In this document: positions 18,010 through 26,059 of the stretch, piece by piece | How the letters are laid out: every line of letters begins with the position of its first letter | How positions within the stretch are numbered: the stretch's first letter is position 1 | Translations under genes and position numbers: made by a program | Source of the DNA: an uncultured Christensenellaceae bacterium | Lineage (GTDB): Bacteria > Bacillota > Clostridia > Christensenellales > Borkfalkiaceae | DNA: 46,009 nt | Assembly (NCBI GenBank): GCA_910589015.1 | Contig: CAJUSA010000009.1 | Location: 48,014-94,022, forward strand | Direction: 5' to 3' | Notes under the pieces: model-generated | What the model saw: only the letters and a program-made list of their open reading frames with translations | Database searches by the model: none | What the model was told of the DNA's origin: nothing

Positions 18010-20784
18010 ATGAACAGCAAAACGAAAGGATTTGCCTTGCTCGGCAGTGCGTTCGCCTTTGTGTGCTGCATGGGCGCGGGCGTGGCGACAAAGGCTTTTG
18101 CCGCACAGGACGATCAGGCGGATGGTTCGGCAACGACAGACTGGTTCAAAGCGCCCGAGGACGGCGCGGGATTGCCCGCAAGCTGGACGTTGAACGACGA
18201 CGGAACGGTAACGGGCACGAACAGGGGATTTTTAGGCGATTTCCTGCTTACGACGAACGAAAGCCTTGTCGGCGATTATTCCGTGGAAGCAACGTTCAAG
18301 GGCACCAAGGATACCGAGGTGACGGAAGATATCAACTTCGGCATCGTGCCGTGGTTTCAGGATAAGGCGAATTATGCGATCATCTATCTGCAATGGCGCC
18401 CCGCAAATAAGTTCAATCTCATCAACGTGCAGACGATCGCGTTTGAAAACGGCGTGCAGACGCCCTGGGCAGACCACTGGCTGGATAATCTCTATGCGAC
18501 GACGCTTTATCAGCTCAATCCGACCGATACGATCACCGTTCACGTCGATAAAACGCTCAACGCTACGGCTACCGCCGATACCTATAAGGTGACGATCAGC
18601 GCCGAAAAAAACGGCACGGTGATCTCGGAATCTCCCGCGACGATCGATTTTTCGGTTTCCGCTCCCAAGGCGGCGACGCAGGCGATGGCAGGCGTGTACG
18701 TTTGGAACGATACCGTTACGGTAAGCGATTTCAAAACGCAGTCGCTCACGCAGACGGGCGTTTACAAGAGCGTTTCGGGCAGCGAGGGGACGACGGGCAG
18801 AAGTACCTCGGCAGAAGGCTGGGTGTATGAAAACGGCACCTATTCCGTCGACGCCTCTGCGGGCAACAGCCTTCAAAACCAAGCCGTGTTGAAAAACAGC
18901 TTTGCGGACGGAAACTATCGGATCGGTTACACGGCGCATTGCGAGGGGGGTAGCGATCGGCAGCTTTCGATCTTGCCTCTTTATCGAAATGAAAACAATT
19001 ATGTGCGCTTTGTGCTGACGCAGACTGAAAGAGGCGCAACGATCGCCGCCGACGGCAAATCGGACGGCACGCCCTTTGCGCAGACTGCGGTGGATTACGA
19101 GGGCGCGATCGACTGGACGAACGTCAGACTTTCCGCCTCGAAAGAGGGCACGACGTTCACCTGTTATATAAACGACGCGACGGCGGCGACTTACATGAAC
19201 GCTTCGTTTAACGACGGCGCAAACGTTGCATTCGGCGCGGGCTCGGCGTCGGCGGAATTTTCCGCCCTTACGGTGGAAAGTCTGGAATACGTTCCTTACG
19301 ACTGGTTTGCCGTCGAAGGGTTTTACGTCTCCGCCCGTACCGAAGAGAGCGTCGCCGTCACGCCGAACGAGGATGATAACACGCTGGCGATCGTTATGAA
19401 CTCTTCCGCGGAAGAAACCGAATACACCCGTTTGTATAAGGCGTCGGGCATGTATAACGAGGTTTCCGTGAGCGGTAAATTTACGGCGGCAGAGGGCGCA
19501 AGCTACGGGTTCTATCTGTCGTTTACCGATAAAGAAAACTATGTAGTTGCGTTGATCGAAAACGGCAAGGCGTCGGTCAAGAGCGTTACGGACGGGGCGG
19601 AAATGGTGATTGCCGAGGCTGATCTGCCCGACGGATTTGTCGTCACGGACGAAAATCTTTTGAAAGCGACGGCGAAATTTTCCGCCGTTACCGTCGAGCT
19701 GAACGGCGCGGTCGTGCTGACGGGGGAAGTTTCCGCGCTTGCCGAATCCGAAACGGGCAATATCGGCGCGGCGGCGATCGGCGGAAAGGTGGAAATTACC
19801 GATTTCGCGGTCGACGGCTTCTGGCCCAACCGCGACAGAACGGAAGGTGTGTGGACGTTGCGCGGCAGGCGGATCGGAACGTGGTCGATCGGAGATGCCG
19901 CGATCACGGCAGACGGGTCGCACGGTACCGATTTCCTCAATACGATCGCAACCACCCGCATGAGTTATTCCCCTGCGGACGGTTATTACGTCGGGGCGGC
20001 GGTGACGGTCACGCAGCTTTATAACAGCGAATGGAAAACGGGCATCATGCCTTACTACAAAGATGCGAATAACAATATTTTTGTATGGCTTTCGCAGTGG
20101 AACGGCGGCGCGACGACCATCACCATGCGCGGCGTACTCAACGGCAAGGTCGTCGGAAACGAATGGCGCGAAACGGCGGTTGCCTATACCATGGAAAATG
20201 CGGTAAACTATCTCGAAGTGTATGTGCATGGCGACGGGATCTACGTCTATCTCAACAAGAGCTTTGCGCCCGTTGTCACGACTTCGTTCGAAGGGCTGAG
20301 CGCGATGCCGACTGCGGGCTACGGGTTGACGGTTCTGAACACTTCCGCAACGTTCGGGGAACTGGCGGCGTCGGACAGCCGTATTTTCAAGGAAACGGGC
20401 ACGCCGACCATCGAAAAAATCAGCGGCACGATGCCGACGGAAGGAAAGGTCGGTACGGAACTGCGCATTCCCGTGTTCTCGGCAACGGGCGTGGGCGGCG
20501 CGACGGCGGAAATTACGTTGACGGTGACCGATCCCGAAAATCGGGAAGTGGAACTCAAAGCAAATAAATTCACGCCCGAACAGAACGGCGATTATACCGT
20601 AACGGTTACGGCGACCGATGCGTGGGGAAATACCGATACGCAGACGTACACGATCAAGGTTACGGGCGGCAAAAAAGGCGGCTGCAACAGTAGCCTTGCG
20701 ATTGCCGCAGGGGTTGTTCTTCCGGCGGTTGCCGTGGCTGCGGTAGGGGCGGCGATCCTGATCCAAAAAGAGAAGAAAAACTGA
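18010..20784 (+). CDS. Membrane-anchored multidomain surface protein, probably glycan-binding
   Basis: A 924-residue protein with a signal peptide (cleavage probably after KAFA, near residue 32). Four consecutive beta-sandwich-like segments, roughly residues 36-246, 250-430, 432-615 and 617-800, share patterns such as NFGIVPWFQDKANYAIIYLQ and KTGIMPYYKDANNNIFVWLS, as in LamG/concanavalin-like domains. An Ig-like domain follows at about 805-890 (NGDYTVTVTATDAWGNTD). The end is KKGGCNS, one hydrophobic helix and a QKEKKN tail, which should anchor it in the membrane with the rest outside. No catalytic motif was recognised. It is the last gene of the arabinan operon. Confidence 0.8.
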   Translation: MNSKTKGFALLGSAFAFVCCMGAGVATKAFAAQDDQADGSATTDWFKAPEDGAGLPASWTLNDDGTVTGTNRGFLGDFLLTTNESLVGDYSVEATFKGTKDTEVTEDINFGIVPWFQDKANYAIIYLQWRPANKFNLINVQTIAFENGVQTPWADHWLDNLYATTLYQLNPTDTITVHVDKTLNATATADTYKVTISAEKNGTVISESPATIDFSVSAPKAATQAMAGVYVWNDTVTVSDFKTQSLTQTGVYKSVSGSEGTTGRSTSAEGWVYENGTYSVDASAGNSLQNQAVLKNSFADGNYRIGYTAHCEGGSDRQLSILPLYRNENNYVRFVLTQTERGATIAADGKSDGTPFAQTAVDYEGAIDWTNVRLSASKEGTTFTCYINDATAATYMNASFNDGANVAFGAGSASAEFSALTVESLEYVPYDWFAVEGFYVSARTEESVAVTPNEDDNTLAIVMNSSAEETEYTRLYKASGMYNEVSVSGKFTAAEGASYGFYLSFTDKENYVVALIENGKASVKSVTDGAEMVIAEADLPDGFVVTDENLLKATAKFSAVTVELNGAVVLTGEVSALAESETGNIGAAAIGGKVEITDFAVDGFWPNRDRTEGVWTLRGRRIGTWSIGDAAITADGSHGTDFLNTIATTRMSYSPADGYYVGAAVTVTQLYNSEWKTGIMPYYKDANNNIFVWLSQWNGGATTITMRGVLNGKVVGNEWRETAVAYTMENAVNYLEVYVHGDGIYVYLNKSFAPVVTTSFEGLSAMPTAGYGLTVLNTSATFGELAASDSRIFKETGTPTIEKISGTMPTEGKVGTELRIPVFSATGVGGATAEITLTVTDPENREVELKANKFTPEQNGDYTVTVTATDAWGNTDTQTYTIKVTGGKKGGCNSSLAIAAGVVLPAVAVAAVGAAILIQKEKKN

Positions 20785-20791
20785 CATCGAA

Positions 20792-20822
20792 AAAAGCAAC
20801 GGAATGATTCCGTTGCTTTTCT
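20792..20822 (+). terminator. Terminator of the arabinan operon
   Basis: AGCAACGGAAT (20795-20805) and ATTCCGTTGCT (20807-20817) are perfect complements, flanked by As upstream and TTTTC downstream. It lies eight bases after the stop codon. Confidence 0.9.
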
Positions 20823-20833
20823 TTTCGGAATAA

Positions 20834-20867
20834 AAATAAAGCACTCTGTGAACAGAGTGCTTTATTT
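20834..20867 (-). terminator. Terminator of tRNA-Thr
   Basis: AAATAAAGCACTCTG and CAGAGTGCTTTATTT form a 15-base stem with a TGAA loop, beginning two bases beyond the CCA end of the tRNA gene. The stem is symmetrical and could act in both directions. Confidence 0.88.
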
Positions 20868-20868
20868 A

Positions 20869-20944
20869 TGGAGCTTCTGGCCGGACTTGAACCGGCGACC
20901 TATTGATTACGAATCAATCGCTCTACCGACTGAGCCACAGAAGC
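20869..20944 (-). tRNA. tRNA-Thr(CGT), CCA encoded
   Basis: The minus strand folds into a full cloverleaf. The acceptor stem is GCTTCTG/CAGAAGC, the D stem GCTC/GAGC, the anticodon stem ATTGA/TCAAT with loop TTCGTAA (anticodon CGT, reading ACG) and the T stem GCCGG/CCGGC with loop TTCAAGT. The discriminator base is T, followed by a genome-encoded CCA at 20871-20869. Another tRNA-Thr for the remaining codons must lie elsewhere. Confidence 0.95.
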
Positions 20945-20968
20945 ATGCTTTGTGCAACACGCTCATTT

Positions 20969-20997
20969 ATTATAAAAAAAACGGGGCGAAAAAGCAA
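20969..20997 (-). promoter_or_regulatory. Promoter of tRNA-Thr
   Basis: On the minus strand, TTGCTT and TATAAT are separated by 17 bases. The -10 box ends 25 bases before the mature tRNA 5' end, leaving a short leader for RNase P. Confidence 0.75.
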
Positions 20998-21056
20998 GCG
21001 TTTTTACGCATATTTTTGCATTTTATAAAACTTTTTTATAAGGCGCAGGGGCGGGG

Positions 21057-21911
21057 TCAGTCTTGGGTGTTTTCGGGAAGGGTTGCGGGCGGCGTATCCT
21101 GCCCGGCGGGAAGTTTCATTTTGTTTTTGAGGACGTACCGATAGAGGAATACATAGCCGATTCCGAGCAGAACCATGAGAATACACCAGAATTGCGAGGG
21201 GGTAAGCCCCGGAATAAAGCCGCCGCGCTCGTCGCCGCGGGCAAATTCGATACAGAACCGCCATATGCCGTACGCAATGAGGTAGACGGAGAAATTGAGA
21301 TTGAACCGAAAACGGAAATAGAGGACGATCATCACGGCGGCAAGCACGAAGAGGAACGCCGATTCGAAGAGCTGAACGGGCACGACCAGTTCGCCGGGAT
21401 AGGTCTGCGAGCAAGCAAGTCCCCAACTGCCGTTTGTGGGGTTTCCCGCGCAGCAACCCGCGAAAAAACAGCCGATTCTGCCGATCGCCGTGGCAAGCAC
21501 GATGCAGATCGGAATGACGGGCAGCGCGTCGCACAGCCCTGCGTTGGCGTTGTTCTGCAACCATTTGATCTTTGTGCGCGGCGCCACGACGTGCATATAT
21601 ACATTATAAATAAGCAAATAGCTTGCCGCACCCCCGATCACGCCGCCGAGATAGGTCATTTTCCCCGTGAGGCGAAATCCGCCCGAAGGGTCGGCGATAA
21701 AATCGTAAACGCTCTGGAAGAGCATGGCGGAAAAGATGCCGATCGAAACGGCGAACAGCCCCACGATGAAGATCGCGCTGATCGCGTCGAAATTAAACCC
21801 CGCTTTTTTGAGGGAAAACCAAAGGAACAGAAAACAGACGATAAGCCCGAGCCCGAGGAAGAGGTTGTATAAATCGAACCCCGTGCCGGGGATCAGATCG
21901 TTCGGATACAT
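21057..21911 (-). CDS. lgt: Prolipoprotein diacylglyceryl transferase Lgt-like
   Basis: This integral membrane enzyme moves diacylglycerol from phosphatidylglycerol to the lipobox cysteine of prelipoproteins. The 284-residue protein has seven or so hydrophobic helices, MTYLGGVIGG, IGRIGCFFAGCCAGN and VVPVQLFESAFLF, matching the Lgt pattern (GGLIGG, GRIGNF, PxQLYE) with the Cys-rich GCFFAGCC variant seen in some Firmicutes paralogues. The start is ATG 21911 with GAAGGAGT upstream; the longer frame to 21968 would cross the promoter. The five lipoproteins in this window would be its natural substrates. Confidence 0.85.
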   Translation of the reverse strand: MYPNDLIPGTGFDLYNLFLGLGLIVCFLFLWFSLKKAGFNFDAISAIFIVGLFAVSIGIFSAMLFQSVYDFIADPSGGFRLTGKMTYLGGVIGGAASYLLIYNVYMHVVAPRTKIKWLQNNANAGLCDALPVIPICIVLATAIGRIGCFFAGCCAGNPTNGSWGLACSQTYPGELVVPVQLFESAFLFVLAAVMIVLYFRFRFNLNFSVYLIAYGIWRFCIEFARGDERGGFIPGLTPSQFWCILMVLLGIGYVFLYRYVLKNKMKLPAGQDTPPATLPENTQD

Positions 21912-21935
21912 GGCATACTCCTTCTTGACGGTGCC

Positions 21936-21964
21936 ATTATAAAGCAATTGTGCGATTTTGTCAA
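21936..21964 (-). promoter_or_regulatory. Promoter of lgt
   Basis: A perfect consensus pair is present on the minus strand: TTGACA and TATAAT separated by 17 bases, about 25 bases upstream of the lgt ATG. Confidence 0.9.
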
Positions 21965-21982
21965 GCAAAACGGCGCGGGAGC

Positions 21983-22011
21983 TTGATTTCGGGCGAGGAT
22001 TGCGGTATAAT
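21983..22011 (+). promoter_or_regulatory. Promoter of the CPBP gene, leaderless arrangement
   Basis: TTGATT (21983-21988) and TATAAT (22006-22011) have a 17-base spacer. The ATG at 22019 is only seven bases after the -10 box, so the transcript should begin at or one base before the start codon. Confidence 0.75.
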
Positions 22012-22018
22012 GGCGGTA

Positions 22019-22819
22019 ATGAAAAAGTACCGCAGAGAAATTATTTTAATCGCGTTGTTCGCGCTGGCGTGCGGATTGCTCGTTTTATTCGAATATGTGT
22101 TCACCTTCTCGCAGGACGAAACGGTCAACGCCCTCATTAAGGAAACGCTTTCGCGCATGCTCGTATTTGCGGTGCTCGTTCCCGCGGCGGTGCTGTGCGG
22201 GTATAAAAGGGTATTTTCGCCGCGCGTAAAGGGGCGCGCGCTGTTGTGGTGTTTGCCCTGTTTGCTGGTCGCGCTCGCAAACTTTCCGTTTTCCGCCTTG
22301 ATTACGGGTACGGCGCGCGTCGAGCGGGTCGGGCTGTTGTGGCTGTTTGCGCTCGACTGCCTTGCGATCGGCTTGCTCGAAGAATTGCTCTTCCGCGGGA
22401 TTTTGCAACCGCTTTTCCTTGATTTGCTGCGCAAAAAGGGTGTGATTTGGGCGGTAATCGTCAATTCGGCGGCGTTCGGGGCGTGGCATTTCGTCAATCT
22501 TTTAGGCGGCGCGGATATCGGCAGTACGCTCATGCAGGTGGGTTACAGCTTTTTAATCGGTGCGATGCTTTCCGCCGTGTTTTTGCGGACGGGGAATATC
22601 TGGACGGGCGTGTTTTTGCATGCCTTATTCGACTTCGCCGGACTCATCGTGGAACGGCTCGGAACGGGGGATTTTCAGGATATCGCCTTTTGGGTTCTCA
22701 CGGCGGTTTGCGGCGCGCTGTGTTTTGCGCATGTGTTGCTCTATCTGATAAAGCGGAACAGGAATAAAGACGAGGGCTCGGTCGATACGAAGAGAGATTC
22801 CTCGACAGGCTCGGAATGA
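22019..22819 (+). CDS. CPBP-family intramembrane protease (CAAX/bacteriocin-processing type)
   Basis: A 266-residue membrane protein with the Abi/CPBP motifs EELLFRGIL, FGAWHFVNL and HALFD, which supply the Glu and His residues of the putative intramembrane active site. The substrate is unknown; such proteins are linked to prenyl-protein processing or bacteriocin immunity, and nothing nearby decides it. The upstream in-frame ATG at 22010 overlaps the -10 box, so 22019 is preferred. The last seven codons (DSSTGSE) and the stop TGA lie inside the dispersed repeat element, so the natural C-terminus has been replaced or extended by repeat DNA. Confidence 0.85.
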   Translation: MKKYRREIILIALFALACGLLVLFEYVFTFSQDETVNALIKETLSRMLVFAVLVPAAVLCGYKRVFSPRVKGRALLWCLPCLLVALANFPFSALITGTARVERVGLLWLFALDCLAIGLLEELLFRGILQPLFLDLLRKKGVIWAVIVNSAAFGAWHFVNLLGGADIGSTLMQVGYSFLIGAMLSAVFLRTGNIWTGVFLHALFDFAGLIVERLGTGDFQDIAFWVLTAVCGALCFAHVLLYLIKRNRNKDEGSVDTKRDSSTGSE

Positions 22820-22956
22820 CAAGGGTTCTCGGAATGACAAGGGTTCTCGGAATGACATGGGGTCTGGAATGACAGGGGCTCGGAATGACAGGGGCTCGGA
22901 ATGACAAATGGGCTCGGAATGACAGGGACGCGGAAGGACATGGGGCTTGGCATGGA
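22795..22956 (+). repeat. Degenerate array of the dispersed element
   Basis: The array begins with AGATTCCTCGACAGGCTCGG in the 3' end of the CPBP gene and continues with about eight copies of CTCGGAATGACA separated by short, variable G-rich spacers, decaying towards 22956. It belongs to the same family as the elements at 144-171 and 5521-5548. Confidence 0.85.
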
Positions 22957-22994
22957 ATCGAGCCAACGGGACGACAAGGGAACAGGGAAGGATA

Positions 22995-23040
22995 AGGGAA
23001 GGGCGGAAAATGCGGGGAATTTTCCGTTTCTTCCCTTTTT
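22995..23040 (+). terminator. Terminator after the CPBP gene
   Basis: CGGAAAAT (23004-23011) pairs with ATTTTCCG (23019-23026), and outside it AAGGGAA (22995-23001) pairs with TTCCCTT (23031-23037), followed by a T-run. Together with the repeat array it fills most of the 320-bp gap between the two genes. Confidence 0.8.
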
Positions 23041-23057
23041 TCGCGTCTTTCATAGAG

Positions 23058-23086
23058 TTGCTTTTTCGCGGGATTTGTGATATAAT
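23058..23086 (+). promoter_or_regulatory. Promoter of the activase operon
   Basis: TTGCTT (23058-23063) and TATAAT (23081-23086) are 17 bases apart, with TGA before the -10 box (extended -10). A hairpin follows in the leader: AAAACCTCG (23090-23098) with CGGGGTTTT (23105-23113), nine pairs. It ends in Ts and could act as a weak attenuator. Confidence 0.75.
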
Positions 23087-23140
23087 GAAAAAACCTCGTC
23101 TTTTCGGGGTTTTATAACGTACGATAAAACAGGTTGAGCA

Positions 23141-26059
23141 ATGAAATTACTCGGTATCGACGTGGGTTCGACCACGGTGAAGGTCTGCGTCCTCGAGGAC
23201 GGAAAAATTTTATATTCTTCTTATGTACGGCATTTTTCGCGCGTGAAGGAATGCGTGCTCGGCGAGCTTGAAAAACTCCGTCCGTTCGGCGGCGCGTTTC
23301 GCGCCTGTATCACGGGATCGGCGGGGCTGGGCATTGCGCAGCGCGGCAAGATCGAATTCGTGCAGGAAGTGCAGGCGGCATACGGCGCCATTCGGGCGCT
23401 GTATCCGCAGACCGACGTCGCGGTGGAACTGGGCGGCGAGGATGCAAAAATCATCTTCGTGACGGGCGGCACCGAACAGCGCATGAACGGCAGCTGCGCG
23501 GGGGGGACGGGCGCGTTTATCGACCAGATGGCGACGCTGCTCGATTTATCGGTCGACGAAATGGACGCGCTCTCGCTGACTGCCAACAAAGTTTATCCCA
23601 TTGCGTCGCGTTGCGGCGTGTTTGCTAAATCGGATATTCAACCTCTGCTCAATCAGGGGGCGAGCAAAGCCGATATTTCCGCTTCGATTTTCCGCGCCGT
23701 CGTCGACCAGACCGTTTCGGGTTTGGCGCAGGGGCGGCGGATCAAGGGCAACGTGCTCTTTCTCGGCGGGCCGCTCTACTTTTTGAAAGGGCTGCGCAAG
23801 GCGTTTTGCGATACGCTGGGGCTGGATGAAGAGCATGCCGTCTTCCCCGAAAACGCGCCCTGTTTCATGTCGATCGGCGCGGCGATGTATGCCGAGCACT
23901 GCAAGGAAGAGAGCCTCGATGAAATCAAGGCGCGCATTTCGGCCGTATCCGATTCGGGCAACATCACCGTGGGCAAGCCGCTCTTTTCGTCGCAGAGCGA
24001 ATACGACGAATTCGTTGCAAGGCATAAGCGCAGTGATCTTGCCTTCCGTAACATTCTGCAATATGAGGGCGACGCCTATCTGGGCATCGATTCGGGGTCC
24101 ACAACGACGAAACTCATGCTCATTACGCCCGAAAACGAAATTCTCTATTCGCATTATCAAAGCAACAACGGGCAACCGCTCGACATCGTTGTGCAGAAGA
24201 TCCGCGAAATTTATGCGCTGACGGGCAGACGAATCACCATCCGCGGCGCGTGCGTGACGGGTTACGGCGAGGATATGATGCGCGCCGCCCTCAAAATCGA
24301 CTTCGGCGTGGTGGAAACCATGGCGCACTTCAAAGCGGCGTTGCATTTCAACCCCGAAGTGGATTTCATCATCGATATCGGCGGACAGGATATCAAATGC
24401 TTTAAGGTCAAAAATCACGCGATCGATTCCATTATGCTCAACGAGGCGTGTTCTTCGGGGTGCGGATCGTTTATTCAGACTTTCGCCAAAGCCATGGGTA
24501 TGGAAATCGAGGAATTTTCGCGCATCGGACTGTTCGCCAAACGCCCCGTGGAACTGGGTTCGCGCTGCACGGTGTTCATGAACAGTTCGGTCAAACAGGC
24601 GCAGAAAGAGGGCGCGAGCGTTGAGGATATTTCGGCGGGACTTTCCTCGTCGATCGTCAAAAATGCCATTTATAAGGTGATCCGCGCGCGCACGAGTGAA
24701 GAACTCGGCGAACACATCGTCGTGCAGGGCGGCACGTTCTTAAACGACGCCGTGCTGCGCTCTTTCGAGATCGAAACGGGCAAAGAGGTCGTCCGTCCTG
24801 CGATCGCGGGGCTGATGGGCGCGTTCGGCGCGGCGCTCTACGCCAAAGAAAATACGCCGCAGGATAAGCTCATCAGTACGATCGCCACCGAGGCGGAACT
24901 CAAAAACTTTACATATTCGGCGCAGTCGGTCAATTGCAGGGGGTGCACGTCGCACTGCAACGTCAATATTCTGACCTTTTCCGACGGCAGGCGGTTCCTC
25001 TCGGGCAACAAGTGCGAACGCGGCGCAGGGCTCAAACCGCCCGAAAATCCGCTCGACATGTACGCCTTCAAATACAACCGCTTGCTTGCGATGCCCGCGC
25101 AAAAAGAGGGCGCGCGCGGCAGGGTGGGCATTCCGTTGCAGCTTGTCATGTATGAACAGCTTCCGCTCTGGACGGGGTTCTTCGAAACGTGCGGGTTCGA
25201 AGTCGTGTTATCCGAAAAGAGTTCGCGCGATCTCTATTTTAAGGGACAGCACACCGTGGCGAGCGATACCGTTTGTTATCCTGCCAAGCTCATGCACGGG
25301 CATATCGAAAGCTTGCTCGATCAGGGCGTCGATTTCATCTTCTATCCCTGTGAGAGCTACAACCTTGACGAGCACGCCTCGTCGAATTATTACAACTGTC
25401 CCGTGGCGGCGTACTATTCCGAGCTGCTCAAAGCCAATAACGAACGGTTGAACGAGGATAATCTCGTTATGCCGTATCTCAATCCCAACAACGAAAAGCT
25501 CGCCGTAAAGGCGTTGGCGAAGGCGCTCAAACGCTATAAACTGCCCGTTTCTTTGCTTAAACGCGCTTACCGCGAGGGCATGCGGCGCGTGCATGAATGG
25601 CATGATCAGGTCGTGGCGGAAGGGCGCAGGATCATCGCGAAGGCGCAGGAAGAGAACAGGCAGATCATCGTGCTGGCGGGCAGGCCGTATCATGCCGATC
25701 CCGAAATCAACCACGGTATCAGCAAACTGCTCAACTCTCTCGGGCTTGCCGTGCTCTCGGAAGACGCGGTGTTCGAAGAGGGCAACCTCGTGAAGGTCAA
25801 CGTTCTCAATCAGTGGACGTACCATGCGCGGCTCTACCGCGCGGCGGAATTCGTGACGCGGCACGACGGGTTTAATTTAGTGCAGCTCGTTTCGTTCGGG
25901 TGCGGGATCGACGCCATCACGACCGACGAAATGCGCACGATTTTAGAGAGCGCGGGCAAACTCTACACACAGATCAAGATCGACGAGATCAACAATCTCG
26001 GCGTGGTGAAGATCCGTCTGCGTTCGATGCTGGCGGCGATCGAGGAGCAGAACCGATGA
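23141..26059 (+). CDS. Acyl-CoA dehydratase activase with two ATPase domains (BadF/BcrA/HgdC family)
   Basis: A 972-residue cytoplasmic protein. It has two ASKHA-type ATPase domains of the activator family that drives ATP-dependent electron transfer to 2-hydroxyacyl-CoA dehydratases. Domain 1 opens with GIDVGSTTVKVCVL and has GGEDAKII and NGSCAGGTGAFIDQMA; domain 2 (from about residue 310) has GIDSGSTTTKLMLI, GGQDIKCF and NEACSSGCGSFIQTFA, where Cys residues can bind the shared 4Fe-4S cluster. The last third has further Cys motifs (NCRGCTSHCN, SDTVCYPAKLMHGH) typical of the uncharacterised DUF2229-type region. The next gene overlaps by four bases and completes the system. The physiological substrate is unknown. 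Confidence 0.88.
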   Translation: MKLLGIDVGSTTVKVCVLEDGKILYSSYVRHFSRVKECVLGELEKLRPFGGAFRACITGSAGLGIAQRGKIEFVQEVQAAYGAIRALYPQTDVAVELGGEDAKIIFVTGGTEQRMNGSCAGGTGAFIDQMATLLDLSVDEMDALSLTANKVYPIASRCGVFAKSDIQPLLNQGASKADISASIFRAVVDQTVSGLAQGRRIKGNVLFLGGPLYFLKGLRKAFCDTLGLDEEHAVFPENAPCFMSIGAAMYAEHCKEESLDEIKARISAVSDSGNITVGKPLFSSQSEYDEFVARHKRSDLAFRNILQYEGDAYLGIDSGSTTTKLMLITPENEILYSHYQSNNGQPLDIVVQKIREIYALTGRRITIRGACVTGYGEDMMRAALKIDFGVVETMAHFKAALHFNPEVDFIIDIGGQDIKCFKVKNHAIDSIMLNEACSSGCGSFIQTFAKAMGMEIEEFSRIGLFAKRPVELGSRCTVFMNSSVKQAQKEGASVEDISAGLSSSIVKNAIYKVIRARTSEELGEHIVVQGGTFLNDAVLRSFEIETGKEVVRPAIAGLMGAFGAALYAKENTPQDKLISTIATEAELKNFTYSAQSVNCRGCTSHCNVNILTFSDGRRFLSGNKCERGAGLKPPENPLDMYAFKYNRLLAMPAQKEGARGRVGIPLQLVMYEQLPLWTGFFETCGFEVVLSEKSSRDLYFKGQHTVASDTVCYPAKLMHGHIESLLDQGVDFIFYPCESYNLDEHASSNYYNCPVAAYYSELLKANNERLNEDNLVMPYLNPNNEKLAVKALAKALKRYKLPVSLLKRAYREGMRRVHEWHDQVVAEGRRIIAKAQEENRQIIVLAGRPYHADPEINHGISKLLNSLGLAVLSEDAVFEEGNLVKVNVLNQWTYHARLYRAAEFVTRHDGFNLVQLVSFGCGIDAITTDEMRTILESAGKLYTQIKIDEINNLGVVKIRLRSMLAAIEEQNR

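Noticed and set aside
18232..20844. An 870-codon open frame on the minus strand
   Set aside because: It covers the 924-residue surface protein in antisense, is extremely Arg/His-rich, and spans the operon terminator. The plus-strand frame has a signal peptide, domain pattern and ribosome binding site.
21950..22018. Upstream starts (21950, 22010) for the CPBP gene
   Set aside because: They precede or overlap the -10 box of a well-formed promoter, so they would not be on the transcript.
22820..23057. A missing small gene in the gap after the CPBP gene
   Set aside because: The plus strand holds only repeat units and a terminator, and the minus-strand frames there (runs of CHSE and IP) are translations of the repeat.
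23090..23140. Riboswitch or T-box before the activase operon
   Set aside because: The leader is only about 50 bases with one simple hairpin; no T-box or known riboswitch core is visible.
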